Of a stretch of 54,459 nt of DNA, positions 43,094 to 51,483 are shown piece by piece (the first letter of the stretch is position 1; each line of letters opens with the position of its first letter). The stretch lies in assembly GCA_005222975.1 (NCBI GenBank), contig NJBI01000018.1, forward strand, positions 1-54,459, written 5' to 3'. This DNA comes from Promethearchaeota archaeon Loki_b31. Lineage in GTDB: Archaea > Asgardarchaeota > Lokiarchaeia > Sigyniarchaeales > SOKP01. The notes beneath the pieces are model-generated. The model made no database searches. It worked only from the letters and a program-made list of their open reading frames with translations, and was not told the DNA's origin. The position numbers and the translations under genes are program-made.

Positions 43094-44488
43094 ATGTCAG
43101 AAAAAAAGGATACGGGTCAGCAAGAAAGAGATATTACGGTCCATAAAGTTCCATTTAGTCAAAAGGCTTATTACGGAATTTCAATAGCAGGATTTACATT
43201 TATAGGGAGCATGATAGATGGAGCCATGTTAAAATATTATACCGACTTTATATTATTTCCCGCTCTTCTGTTTGGATTCGCGCAATTAATTTTTGCAATA
43301 ACAAATGCACTTAATGATCCAATAATCGGGTATTTTTCAGATAGAACAATACCTGTTGAAGGGAAAGGAAAAAGAAAAATTTGGTTATTTAGATCCATTC
43401 CTCTGGTGGCTATTGGATATTTTTTAATGATTTTCATGAACCCCGATGTTCCTCACATAGCGATCTTTATTATGATATTTATTGGCCTAACTATTCACGA
43501 CACTGGGCATGCTATGTTTTCTATCAATAGGGGATCCCTTTTGATTACGGTTACGGATGACGATAATGAGAGAGCTTTGCTTGTAACGGTAAGCTTAATA
43601 TTCCAAACAATTTTAGGTATTTTTTCTTACCTGTTAATATTGATTTTTCTTACTGGAACTACTCCTTTACCAGTCCTCTATATTATGTTTGCTATTGTGG
43701 GAGTTATTGGTGTTGGTATTGCAATTTTAGGCGTGAAGGGAATAAAAGAACCTCCCAAATTATACAGCGGACAAACATTTCCAAAATTAAATCAACTAAT
43801 AAAAGATGTTTTTAAATCTAAAACGTTTATTTTTTATATCATTTTTCAATTTGTAATGGGCGCCGTTTCCTCAACAGTTATAACCTTTCAGCTTTTTTAT
43901 TTTGAAGATGTTATTAAAGCTACGGGAACTGAAGTTGCTTTGGCAAGTGGTCTTACATTACCCTTTACTTTTCTCGCATATTACTTGGTACAAGTCATCA
44001 CTAAGAAATTTGGCGCAAGGAAAACCCTTTTGATATTCATAACGATAAGCATTATTGCATTTCTTGGTCTTTTATTAACCAGAATTTTTGTATTATCAAT
44101 AATATTTTACATGATTGTTAACATGGGAAATGCAGCCTTTTGGATCCTTTCTACGCCCATTTTTGGAAATGTTATTGATGAATACGAATTAAAGACAGGA
44201 AATAGAAATGAAGGAACTTTCATGGGAATCAACGCAATTTTTATAACACCAAACAAACAGGGCATGATTTTTCTCTTTACTTTGATCATTACTTTTATGG
44301 GATATAATGGAGCGGTTGAATTCCAAACCGACAGCGCAGTTCTTGGTATTCAACTTGGAGTTGCGCTTGTTCCAATCATCTTATTGATTATTGGATTTCT
44401 AATTTTACTCTTCTTTCCATTACGTGGTGAAAAACTCGCTGAAGTAAAGAAAGAGATTAAAAAAATATATGATAAAAGATTGGAGTAA
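43094..44488 (+). CDS. GPH-family sugar:cation symporter (MFS_2)
   Basis: A 464-residue membrane protein with about 12 hydrophobic segments, MelB/UidB-like: FAITNALNDPIIGYFSDRTI is the loop 2-3 signature, RGSLLITVTDDDNERALLV follows, and GNRNEGTFMGINAIFITPNK is the late loop. Probably takes up a glycoside or hexuronide with a cation. It precedes the GH63/GH37-like glycosidase and the broken GH1 gene on the same strand, consistent with an uptake-and-hydrolysis operon. Its 5' edge lies at a rearrangement junction, so the present promoter may be newly acquired. Confidence 0.85.
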   Translation: MSEKKDTGQQERDITVHKVPFSQKAYYGISIAGFTFIGSMIDGAMLKYYTDFILFPALLFGFAQLIFAITNALNDPIIGYFSDRTIPVEGKGKRKIWLFRSIPLVAIGYFLMIFMNPDVPHIAIFIMIFIGLTIHDTGHAMFSINRGSLLITVTDDDNERALLVTVSLIFQTILGIFSYLLILIFLTGTTPLPVLYIMFAIVGVIGVGIAILGVKGIKEPPKLYSGQTFPKLNQLIKDVFKSKTFIFYIIFQFVMGAVSSTVITFQLFYFEDVIKATGTEVALASGLTLPFTFLAYYLVQVITKKFGARKTLLIFITISIIAFLGLLLTRIFVLSIIFYMIVNMGNAAFWILSTPIFGNVIDEYELKTGNRNEGTFMGINAIFITPNKQGMIFLFTLIITFMGYNGAVEFQTDSAVLGIQLGVALVPIILLIIGFLILLFFPLRGEKLAEVKKEIKKIYDKRLE

Positions 44489-44567
44489 AAGACGGGAAGT
44501 TGATTAAAAATGGTGGAATTGAAAAAATAATCCCGGGATTTCTGTAAATGTTTACGATTTGATTTTA

Positions 44568-46115
44568 ATGACAAAAATAAAATTTAAGGATCTGCAAGAA
44601 GAAGAAGATATTTTGAATACTGATGTAAGGAATAGATTAGTAAAACGAAACCGTTTCTTGAAAAGGGAACCTGAGGATGAACCATTGTCTTTATTCCCGG
44701 AAATTCAACATATGTTACCTCAACCTATTTGGGACGGTCATCAAGATGTTTTAGAATGTTATTGGAAAACATGGGAACTTGCCTTTTCAAATTTAAAGAA
44801 ACCTGAACAAAAGAGTGGTTTTATTACGAATTTTATCGATACTGCGTTCAATACAGATATTTTTATGTGGGACTCTGCCTTTATTGTAATGTTTGGCCGT
44901 TATGGATCTCGTGCATTTAATTTTCAAAAAACTCTGGATAATTTTTACTCACATCAACATCCTGACGGATATATCTGTAGACAAATCAGACGAAAGGATG
45001 GAGCAGAACGCCATACGAAATTTGAGGTAAGCAGTACAGGACCTAATATACTCCCATGGGCCGAATGGGAATACTTTTTAAATTCAGGCGACCTTGGGCG
45101 TTTAGCCGAAGTTTTTTATCCTCTTTTAGCATATTATCAATGGTTTCGAAGGTGGCGAAGTTGGCAAAACGGCACATATTTCTCATCAGGATGGGGTTGT
45201 GGAATGGATAATCAACCGAGACTTCCCGTTAAGAATACAGATCGGTTTTGGTTACATGGTCATATGTCTTGGATTGATACGACATTACAGCAAATATTTT
45301 CCGGTTCAATCTTAATCAATATGGCAGAATTGTTAGATGAACTAAAAAAGGTTAAGGATATAGAAATTGAAATCAGTGAATTACGCACCTTTGTAAATAA
45401 TAAAATGTGGGACGAATACAGCTCCTTTTATTACGATCGCTTTAAGGATGGGACTTTATCAGATGTGAAAACAATTGGTGCTTATTGGGCATTGTTGGCA
45501 AACATTGTTCCAAAAGAGAGAATTTTCGCATTCATTGAACACCTCAGCAATCCAAAAGAATTTAATCGCCCACACAGAATTCCATCATTGTCCGCTGATC
45601 ATAAATCATATCACCCTAAAGGTGCTTATTGGCTAGGTGGCGTATGGGCTCCTACAAACTACATGGTATTGCGAGGTTTAAATCTCGTCGGAGAGAATAG
45701 TTTAGCACACGAAATTGCTCTCAATCACTTGGATAATGTAGTTCATGTTTATAAGGACACTCAGACTGTTTGGGAGAATTATGCTCCAGAAAGTAAAGCC
45801 CCCGGTAGTGTTGCTAAAGATGACTTCGTAGGTTGGACAGGATTAGTTCCTGTTAGTGTTTTATTCGAAAATGTATTTGGAATTCGTCCGAATGTTCCTA
45901 AGAATCAACTTTTTTGGGATGTTCGGCTTCTGGAAAGACATGGAATAAAAAATTACCCTTTTGGTCAAAAAAATTTAATAGATTTAGAATGTGAAGCTCG
46001 AAAAGATGCTTCTGAAGAAGTTAAAATTAATGCAAAATCTTCTGCGCCAATATCATTAATAATTAAATGGATGGGTGGAAAAAAAGAAATGAAAATTCAA
46101 CTCGAAATTCAATGA
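44568..46115 (+). CDS. GH63/GH37-like (alpha/alpha)6-barrel glycosidase
   Basis: A ~515-residue protein of the trehalase / GH63 / mannosylglycerate hydrolase group. WDSAFIVMFGRYG marks the barrel start, GWGCGMDNQPR carries the likely catalytic acid Asp214 (G-x-D-N-x-P-R motif) and QTVWENYAPES the catalytic Glu. KGAYWLGGVWAPTNYMVLRG and GWTGLVPVSVLFE are conserved barrel segments. The substrate could be an alpha-glucoside, mannosylglycerate or N-glycan-like glucan. No signal peptide, so cytosolic. The frame extends three codons to a TTG at 44559; the ATG at 44568 is preferred. It overlaps the GH1 gene by 4 bp. Confidence 0.8.
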   Translation: MTKIKFKDLQEEEDILNTDVRNRLVKRNRFLKREPEDEPLSLFPEIQHMLPQPIWDGHQDVLECYWKTWELAFSNLKKPEQKSGFITNFIDTAFNTDIFMWDSAFIVMFGRYGSRAFNFQKTLDNFYSHQHPDGYICRQIRRKDGAERHTKFEVSSTGPNILPWAEWEYFLNSGDLGRLAEVFYPLLAYYQWFRRWRSWQNGTYFSSGWGCGMDNQPRLPVKNTDRFWLHGHMSWIDTTLQQIFSGSILINMAELLDELKKVKDIEIEISELRTFVNNKMWDEYSSFYYDRFKDGTLSDVKTIGAYWALLANIVPKERIFAFIEHLSNPKEFNRPHRIPSLSADHKSYHPKGAYWLGGVWAPTNYMVLRGLNLVGENSLAHEIALNHLDNVVHVYKDTQTVWENYAPESKAPGSVAKDDFVGWTGLVPVSVLFENVFGIRPNVPKNQLFWDVRLLERHGIKNYPFGQKNLIDLECEARKDASEEVKINAKSSAPISLIIKWMGGKKEMKIQLEIQ

Positions 46116-46789
46116 AACGAAAAAAAATGAAAGAAATTAAATTTCCTAAAGGATTTATTTGGGGAGCGGCAACTTCAAGCTATCAGATTGAAGGTGCGTG
46201 GAACGAAGATGGTAAGGGAGAAAGTGTGTGGGATGCCATCTGTCATACAACAAGCATAATACACGATGGTGATACTGGCGATATTGCATGCGATTATTAC
46301 CATCGATATAAGGAAGACATCCAGTTGATGAAAGAAATGAACCTTCAAGCTTATAGATTTTCGGTGTCATGGCCTCGTATTTTTCCAACTGGTAAGGGAA
46401 AGGTAAATTCCAAAGGGGTCGAGTTTTACGATAATTTAATTAACGAACTAATCGCTAACGATATAGAACCATTCGTCACGCTTTATCATTGGGATTTACC
46501 CCTTGAATTTAATAAAATAGGAGCATGGGAAAACCATGTGGTTGTAGACGCATTTGTTGATTACGCAAGGTTCATGTTTGATCATTTTGGTAATCGCGTG
46601 AAGAAATGGATTACTTTTAACGAGCCATTGGTTTTTGCTGTATTGTTGTATTTTCTTGGTCTTTACGGTAAGAAGGATATTGCTTCAGGAATGCGTGCTA
46701 CTCACCTCGTCAATGTAACACACGCAAAAGCTATAGAGGCATATCGAGATTCTAATAATGCAGACGATCTTAATTGGCATGACCCTTAA
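46112..46789 (+). pseudogene. GH1 beta-glucosidase, N-terminal part (frameshifted gene)
   Basis: Family 1 glycosidase starting at 46112 (ATGA overlap with the previous gene) or 46127. FPKGFIWGAATSSYQIEGAW, YHRYKEDIQLMKEMNLQAYR, FSVSWPRIFPTGKGKVN and VTLYHWDLPLEFN are textbook GH1. The acid/base Glu is in ITFNEPLVF. The frame is lost near 46760, ending in LNWHDP and a stop, while the continuation is in another frame. Together with the two pieces downstream it once made a ~460-residue enzyme. Confidence 0.88.
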
Positions 46790-47015
46790 TTTAAATTCGG
46801 TATATCCTAAAACGGGCTCATCGTTGGATAAGGAGGGTGCAACTATCGTTGACGGTATCACGAATCGTTGGTTTTTAGATCCCATCTTTAAGGGTGAATA
46901 TCCGAGTGATACTTTAGCTCTTCTCGAGAAATATTTTAGTTTTCCTTCAATTCCAGACGAAGATTTACAATTACTTAAAGATAATCCGTTAGATTTTTTG
47001 GGCATTAATAACTAA
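46758..47015 (+). pseudogene. GH1 beta-glucosidase, middle part
   Basis: Continues the GH1 protein in a new frame: IGMTLNLNSVYPKT, WFLDPIFKGEYPSDT and DNPLDFLGINN, then TAA at 47013-47015 where the family has a tyrosine (GINNY). Beyond the stop the same frame remains readable as family-like sequence. It is therefore an internal segment ended by a nonsense change. Confidence 0.85.
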
Positions 47016-47501
47016 TCGTGTACTCGCATAAGTTTAAAGAAACCCATTAAAAAAACTACAGATTTTTACAAGATACTTTTACCAAGTAAACCAGAAAAAG
47101 GAGTTGAAGTATCAGATGTGGGTTGGGAAGTATATCCTGATGGATTATACGATCTTCTAAAGCGGGTGGACAGGAATTACGATCTTCCTCTTATTTACAT
47201 AACAGAAAATGGGATGGCATGTAGAGACGACAACATCGTTGATAAAGTGGTACAAGACGACGATCGCTTGAGTTATCTCCAGCGTTATTTTAAAGCCGTA
47301 AATAGAGCCATAAATGAGGGGGTGAATTTAAAGGGTTATTTTGTTTGGTCATTGATGGACAATTTCGAATGGATAGAAGGGTATTCCAAGCGTTTTGGGA
47401 TAATTAGGGTTGATTACGAAACACAAGAAAGAATGTGGAAGAAAAATTCTCTTTGGTATCGAGATGTAATAGCGAAAAATGGTTTTGATTTTCAAAGTTA
47501 A
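47016..47501 (+). pseudogene. GH1 beta-glucosidase, C-terminal part
   Basis: In the same frame as the middle piece the sequence goes on through KKTTDFYKILLPSKPEKGVE, GWEVYPDGLYDLLKRV, the nucleophile region IYITENGMACRDD and FVWSLMDNFEWIEGYSKRFG to TAA at 47501. An ATG-initiated frame would begin at 47118. Both catalytic glutamates survive but lie on separate pieces, so no active enzyme is expected unless the stop is read through and the frame corrected. Confidence 0.88.
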
Positions 47502-47578
47502 ACCAATAATAAATAAATTTAATTTCCATAAATTCGAAAATCATAACTTTTATGAAGTTCATAGAAGTGAAAAACAAC

Positions 47579-47612
47579 TTATTTCGTCCATCAATAGTTA
47601 AATTTTAATTTA
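47579..47612 (+). repeat. 34-bp direct repeat, left copy
   Basis: TTATTTCGTCCATCAATAGT followed by TAAATTTTAATTTA matches the stretch at 48392-48425 with only two mismatches in about 34 bp. The two copies face the same way, 813 bp apart, and bracket the RelB/RelE-like genes and the 61-residue ORF. Confidence 0.7.
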
Positions 47613-47623
47613 TAAATAATCAT

Positions 47624-47818
47624 ATGAATATTATGCCATCTGTAAAAAACGCAGTAATTGATTTCATTAAAAATTTACCGGATGATCTAACCGTGGAAGA
47701 GATTGCGTATAAACTATATCTCGATGAAAGAATTAATAAAGCCCAAAAGCAAATGAAAGAAGGAAATTATTTAACTCACGAAGAAGCTAAAGAACGACTG
47801 AAAAAATGGTTGATATAA
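47624..47818 (+). CDS. RelB/Phd-like antitoxin
   Basis: A 64-residue protein whose sequence (VIDFIKNLPDDLTVEEIAYK then LYLDERINKAQKQMKEGNYL, THEEAKERLKKW) is typical of the short helical antitoxins that precede ParE/RelE toxins in archaea. Its 3' end overlaps the toxin gene by 13 bp. It probably binds the toxin and the operon promoter. Confidence 0.8.
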   Translation: MNIMPSVKNAVIDFIKNLPDDLTVEEIAYKLYLDERINKAQKQMKEGNYLTHEEAKERLKKWLI

Positions 47819-48090
47819 GATGGTCAATAGGAGCATTAGAAGATATAGAATCTATTTCTTCATATATTTCTCAGGATTTTCCAGAAAAAGCTAGTGAGAT
47901 TGTTAGAGGAATTATCGAGAAGATTGAACAATTGAAACGATTTCCTAAGCTTGGTCGCAAATTTCCAGACCGAGACGATGAGAGAATTAGAGAGACTATT
48001 TTTAAAAAGTATAGAATTGTCTATGAAATTAAGGAAGAAATTGTAGAAATCCTTGTGATTGCTCATGGGAGCAGATTACTAAAATTATAA
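47806..48090 (+). CDS. RelE/ParE-family toxin
   Basis: A 94-residue protein of the ParE/RelE fold: IRWSIGALEDIESISSYISQ, then LKRFPKLGRKFPD and the C-terminal strand pair KYRIVYEIKEEIVEILVIAHGSR is split around the usual R-x-x-Y core. RelE types cut mRNA on the ribosome and ParE types poison gyrase; the sequence does not decide which. It forms a two-gene unit with the antitoxin. Confidence 0.85.
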   Translation: MVDIRWSIGALEDIESISSYISQDFPEKASEIVRGIIEKIEQLKRFPKLGRKFPDRDDERIRETIFKKYRIVYEIKEEIVEILVIAHGSRLLKL

Positions 48091-48143
48091 CGATAGAGTT
48101 TAATTCTAATTAACTTATAATAAACCATAAAGGAGGGAAAAAA

Positions 48144-48329
48144 ATGTTATATGATATTGAAAATCTATTAAAAGAAGCTAAACTGTCAGAAAAGGAAAAA
48201 AATAAGATAATTACTGAATTAAGAGAGGAATTCCCTCAAGATGAGATGCTTTTTGAATTGCATCTTTACCGTGTAATTCAGTACTTGAAAAAACAGAAAA
48301 TGAAAAAATCTGTTAATCCTGCTCTATAA
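48144..48329 (+). CDS. Small helical protein after the toxin-antitoxin pair
   Basis: A 61-residue protein (MLYDIENLLKEAKLSEKEKN at the start) preceded by a strong AAAGGAGGG site about 7 bp before its ATG, which supports real translation. It is highly charged and helical and has no known domain. It could be an orphan antitoxin or a third component of the upstream unit. It lies inside the interval bounded by the 34-bp direct repeats. Confidence 0.6.
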   Translation: MLYDIENLLKEAKLSEKEKNKIITELREEFPQDEMLFELHLYRVIQYLKKQKMKKSVNPAL

Positions 48330-48391
48330 GAATATTTGTTATTAATAATATACCTTATATAATGCAAATCTTAAAAAATTTATTAGAATTA

Positions 48392-48425
48392 TTATTTCTT
48401 CCATCAATAGTTAAATCTTAATTTA
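48392..48425 (+). repeat. 34-bp direct repeat, right copy
   Basis: Matches 47579-47612 with about two mismatches (TTATTTCTTCCATCAATAGT then TAAATCTTAATTTA). See the left copy. Confidence 0.7.
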
Positions 48426-48451
48426 CATTTTTCATGCTTGAACTTATAAGC

Positions 48452-48565
48452 GGGCTGTCATTCCCATAATACTACCAATAAATATTATTACAAATCCCAA
48501 ATTAATTATTATAATAATGTAAAAAACACTATTAGAATGGTTTGTATTTATGAAGAAAAAGAAAG
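48452..48565 (+). repeat. ~110-bp repeat: copy of the cDPG synthetase promoter and first codons
   Basis: GGGCTGTCATTCCCATAATA through TATTAGAATGGTTT, GTATTT and ATGAAGAAAAAG closely parallels 51370-51483, the region leading into the cDPG synthetase gene. Here the ATG at 48550 opens only a 15-residue frame (MKKKKVKIVLFLLFC) before TAA, so it is a duplicated leader without its gene. It lies between the toxin module and the end of the convergent condensation-protein gene. Confidence 0.8.
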
Positions 48566-48585
48566 TAAAAATTGTTTTGTTCTTA

Positions 48586-49956
48586 TTATTTTGCTAAACC
48601 TAAATATTCTAAAGCTTTATTCTTAATTCTCTCCATCGTGGGTGTATCTGTAGTTTCTTCTAAGTAATTAATTGTAAAGGTTAATTTTCCAGCGACTGTT
48701 ACTGCCGGAATAACCAGTTCGATGTACGGAGTACCTGATGTAATAAAGATAAAACGATCCAATTCTAACGAACCATACTTAGTAGGGTAATCTAATTGAC
48801 CCAAATTCGTTACTGCTAATCCAGGCATGCTTGGAATTTGTTTTTTTGCCCGTTTATTAACTATATTTTTTTCATCGTTGCTAAAGGCATGAATTTTTTC
48901 ATATCTACTGAAATTCGAGGGTACATTTTTGCCCATAAAGCTGAATGATCTAGCGTCTACAAGAGTTTTATCAATGAGGCTTGTTATAGCTGCAAATTTA
49001 AATACTTTGTTAATATTGAGTTTTTCTCTTACTTTATTTCCGAATGTCTTAGCGTTCTCCCAAAAATCTTTTTTTGGATTATAAGATAATTTAAATTGAA
49101 ATCCAGCTATGTAAAGTCCAAAATGTTCGCCTACAGGTTTTCTATATCGTTTGCGTGTATTCACCGGTAACAAAATATTTTGCCTTCCTCCTTTGAATGG
49201 ACCTCGGATCGAGCGTCGTGCTGCTAGAAACGCAGTGTTAAGAGCTGAATTCACTGTTACTCCTTGTTGATGGCATTTTTCAACGAGATCTGATGTTTCT
49301 TTTTCATTCAATTCCACTGAAATAATATTGAAATTAAAACTATCCCAATATGCCCTAAAGATATTATCCTCATCCTCCTCGTCGAAAATAACTTTTACAT
49401 TTTGCCATTTTTTGTTCATAGTATTAATTGCAAACATTATAGCTTTTCCAATCGTGACATTCGTTGGGAAGTTTTCAAGGGTTGCTAACGGGGGTTCTGA
49501 CAATTCTTGAGTCTCTCGACCTGGATTTCCTATGTATAATAAGAGATCTCGAGCTAAAATGGCTAAAGAGGTTCCATCACATATTGCGTGATGACAAATG
49601 ATAATAATTTCAGAAATTTCGGGTGATTGTAATAATACAAAGCGGACTAATGGTCCTTTTTCTAGCTCAAAACGGATTTTATAATCATTCAAGAGTTCAT
49701 GATACCAATCTTTATCTGATTTACGTTGTATTACTCTAAATGGATTTACAGGAACATTCTCCGAAGTATACCAAGCATCATAATTTTCATCAAGATAAAT
49801 TCGAGCTCCCACCAATGGGTGCTGTTGCCTTACTTTATTTAATGCAATTCTTAAATCTTCTTCTGAGATAAATCCTTTGACTCGAGCGACTATAGATATT
49901 GTACTAGTAGGTGCCCTAAAGAATCTCCTCTCAAAAGAGTTTAATTTTCTTTTCAA
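48586..49956 (-). CDS. Condensation-domain acyltransferase (PapA/alcohol acetyltransferase-like)
   Basis: A 456-residue protein of the BAHD/NRPS condensation superfamily. The catalytic HHxxxDG motif is intact (ICHHAICDGTSLAIL, His122-His123 to Asp127-Gly128). The family-typical opening (NSFERRFFRAPTSTIS) and the late TNLGQLDYPTKYGSLEL (the DFGWG-equivalent region) are present. It transfers an acyl group from CoA or a carrier to an alcohol or amine; in archaea such stand-alone enzymes are uncharacterised. No partner biosynthetic genes are adjacent. Its promoter region faces the divergent regulator at 50140. Confidence 0.82.
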   Translation of the reverse strand: MKRKLNSFERRFFRAPTSTISIVARVKGFISEEDLRIALNKVRQQHPLVGARIYLDENYDAWYTSENVPVNPFRVIQRKSDKDWYHELLNDYKIRFELEKGPLVRFVLLQSPEISEIIIICHHAICDGTSLAILARDLLLYIGNPGRETQELSEPPLATLENFPTNVTIGKAIMFAINTMNKKWQNVKVIFDEEDEDNIFRAYWDSFNFNIISVELNEKETSDLVEKCHQQGVTVNSALNTAFLAARRSIRGPFKGGRQNILLPVNTRKRYRKPVGEHFGLYIAGFQFKLSYNPKKDFWENAKTFGNKVREKLNINKVFKFAAITSLIDKTLVDARSFSFMGKNVPSNFSRYEKIHAFSNDEKNIVNKRAKKQIPSMPGLAVTNLGQLDYPTKYGSLELDRFIFITSGTPYIELVIPAVTVAGKLTFTINYLEETTDTPTMERIKNKALEYLGLAK

Positions 49957-50139
49957 TTTTTTAGATTGGGTAATTTTTTACACCTCATATTTTATTCTTT
50001 CATTGATTCTGAACTTTCAGAAAAAGTGAAAGTCAAGATATAATAAATATTTTGAGTATAAAAAAGTTTTCATTATTTGTGAAATTTCACATTTTGTAAA
50101 AAGCTTTTTATATTAGAAAAACTATATTATCATTAAGAA

Positions 50140-51249
50140 ATGCCTACAAATAATAAGAATAAACACATTTACGACAAAAAGATCCGGAATTATGAAAAGG
50201 AAGTCATAAAATTCTTTGTAGAATACGGAAAAAATAAAAGATCTGATATTGAATCTCATATTCTTGCTTACATTTTATTACGCGAAGGACAATGGCTAAC
50301 TCAAGAAAACATTAGAGAATTATCACTCATTTTTTATGAAACTGAATTTAAAAAAGGCATTTCACAGGGTTCTATATCCCAAATTCTAAATAATTTCGTA
50401 GAATATAGCGTTCTAAATAAAAGAAAACTTGAGACTAAAAAGAACGCTTTTGAATATTCAATGTCAGGAGCTTTTAATCAAGTAATGTCTTCTGCTATAG
50501 GATATGGAGTAGAGGAGATGGAGAAGTATATCTTGTTCTTGAAGAAAAAATTAGCCTCTTTGGAAAAAATTGAATATAAAAGTAATGAAGTTGAATTTCT
50601 AAGAGTTAGGCTAAATGAAAGAGTAAAGGAATTAATAGAATTCTTTATTTTTCATAAGGCTCTCTATGAAGAAATGTTCAAGATACCCAATGATAAAAAG
50701 AAAAATATCAGTAAACCAGAAGATCTAAGTGATTTTCAAATTAAGAAGTCTCTTAGAGAAATTGAAAGAGATATTATTGAGTTTATAATAAATTGTCCAT
50801 TATTCAGGTTTGGAAAGATGAAAGGCACTCATTACCCGATTATTGCTTATTTCTTTACTAGGAAGAGATTAACTCAAGAAAAACTAAAAGAACTTACGGG
50901 TTTCTCTGCCGGAATGGTTTCTGAAGGTTTAAATTATATGCTTCAGGAAGGGTACATAAATTTAGATAAAGTTAAAGGTATTAGAGTACGGTATTACGAA
51001 TTAAATTCAATTGCCTATTATAATTATCTACATCTATTCCGGATCGTCAAATCAAATTCTGAATTATTTACAAGGTTAGATGCTATAAGCAGTGAAATAA
51101 GAGCAAAAAGAACTGAGTTAAAAGATATTAATGGATATCGCATTATAAATAAGCGAGTTAAACAATTTTTAAATGCAAAACCCGTGGTTGAGAAATTATT
51201 AATATCATTCAAAGATGCAATGGAAAAGTTTAAACATAAACCACAATAA
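50140..51249 (+). CDS. Transcription regulator with two GbsR/MarR-like winged helices
   Basis: A 369-residue protein made of two repeats. Each holds a winged-helix unit near its front: GQWLTQENIRELSLIFY with GISQGSISQILNNFVEYSVL, then RKRLTQEKLKELTGFSAGMV with SEGLNYMLQEGYINLDK and a basic wing. Charged helices follow each unit, probably for dimerisation. This is a fused tandem version of the GbsR/MarR layout. It is divergent from the condensation-type acyltransferase (183 bp apart) and may control it; that is inference. Confidence 0.78.
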   Translation: MPTNNKNKHIYDKKIRNYEKEVIKFFVEYGKNKRSDIESHILAYILLREGQWLTQENIRELSLIFYETEFKKGISQGSISQILNNFVEYSVLNKRKLETKKNAFEYSMSGAFNQVMSSAIGYGVEEMEKYILFLKKKLASLEKIEYKSNEVEFLRVRLNERVKELIEFFIFHKALYEEMFKIPNDKKKNISKPEDLSDFQIKKSLREIERDIIEFIINCPLFRFGKMKGTHYPIIAYFFTRKRLTQEKLKELTGFSAGMVSEGLNYMLQEGYINLDKVKGIRVRYYELNSIAYYNYLHLFRIVKSNSELFTRLDAISSEIRAKRTELKDINGYRIINKRVKQFLNAKPVVEKLLISFKDAMEKFKHKPQ

Positions 51250-51369
51250 AAAAAGAAGGAAATATAAAGAATTAGAATTATGAGGGCAATCAAAATAATC
51301 AGTGAAATTAAGGATTAAGCGGGTCTATATAGTAGAAAAAACAATTTTAAAAATTTTTTTGATGATGGT

Positions 51370-51483
51370 GGGTTGTCATTCCCGTAATACTTTCAATAAA
51401 TATTATTAGAAATCCCAAATTAATCAATATAAGAACATAAAGATTACTATTAGAATGGTTTGTATTTATGAAGAAAAAGAGAG
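51370..51483 (+). repeat. cpgS: ~110-bp repeat containing the cDPG synthetase leader
   Basis: Runs from GGGTTGTCATTCCCGTAATA to the first codons of the cDPG synthetase gene, including TATTAGAATGGTTT just before the ATG at 51468. A near copy is at 48452-48565 and partial pieces are at 41399 and 43078. It probably includes the promoter of this gene. Confidence 0.75.

Noticed and set aside
43237..44574. Several minus-strand open frames of 60-75 codons opposite the GPH transporter
   Set aside because: They lie entirely opposite a clear membrane transporter and have no initiation signals or family features.
47013..47015. TAA in the GH1 gene as a programmed readthrough site
   Set aside because: The same gene also carries a frameshift 250 bp upstream, so simple decay explains both lesions. 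No readthrough signal was seen.
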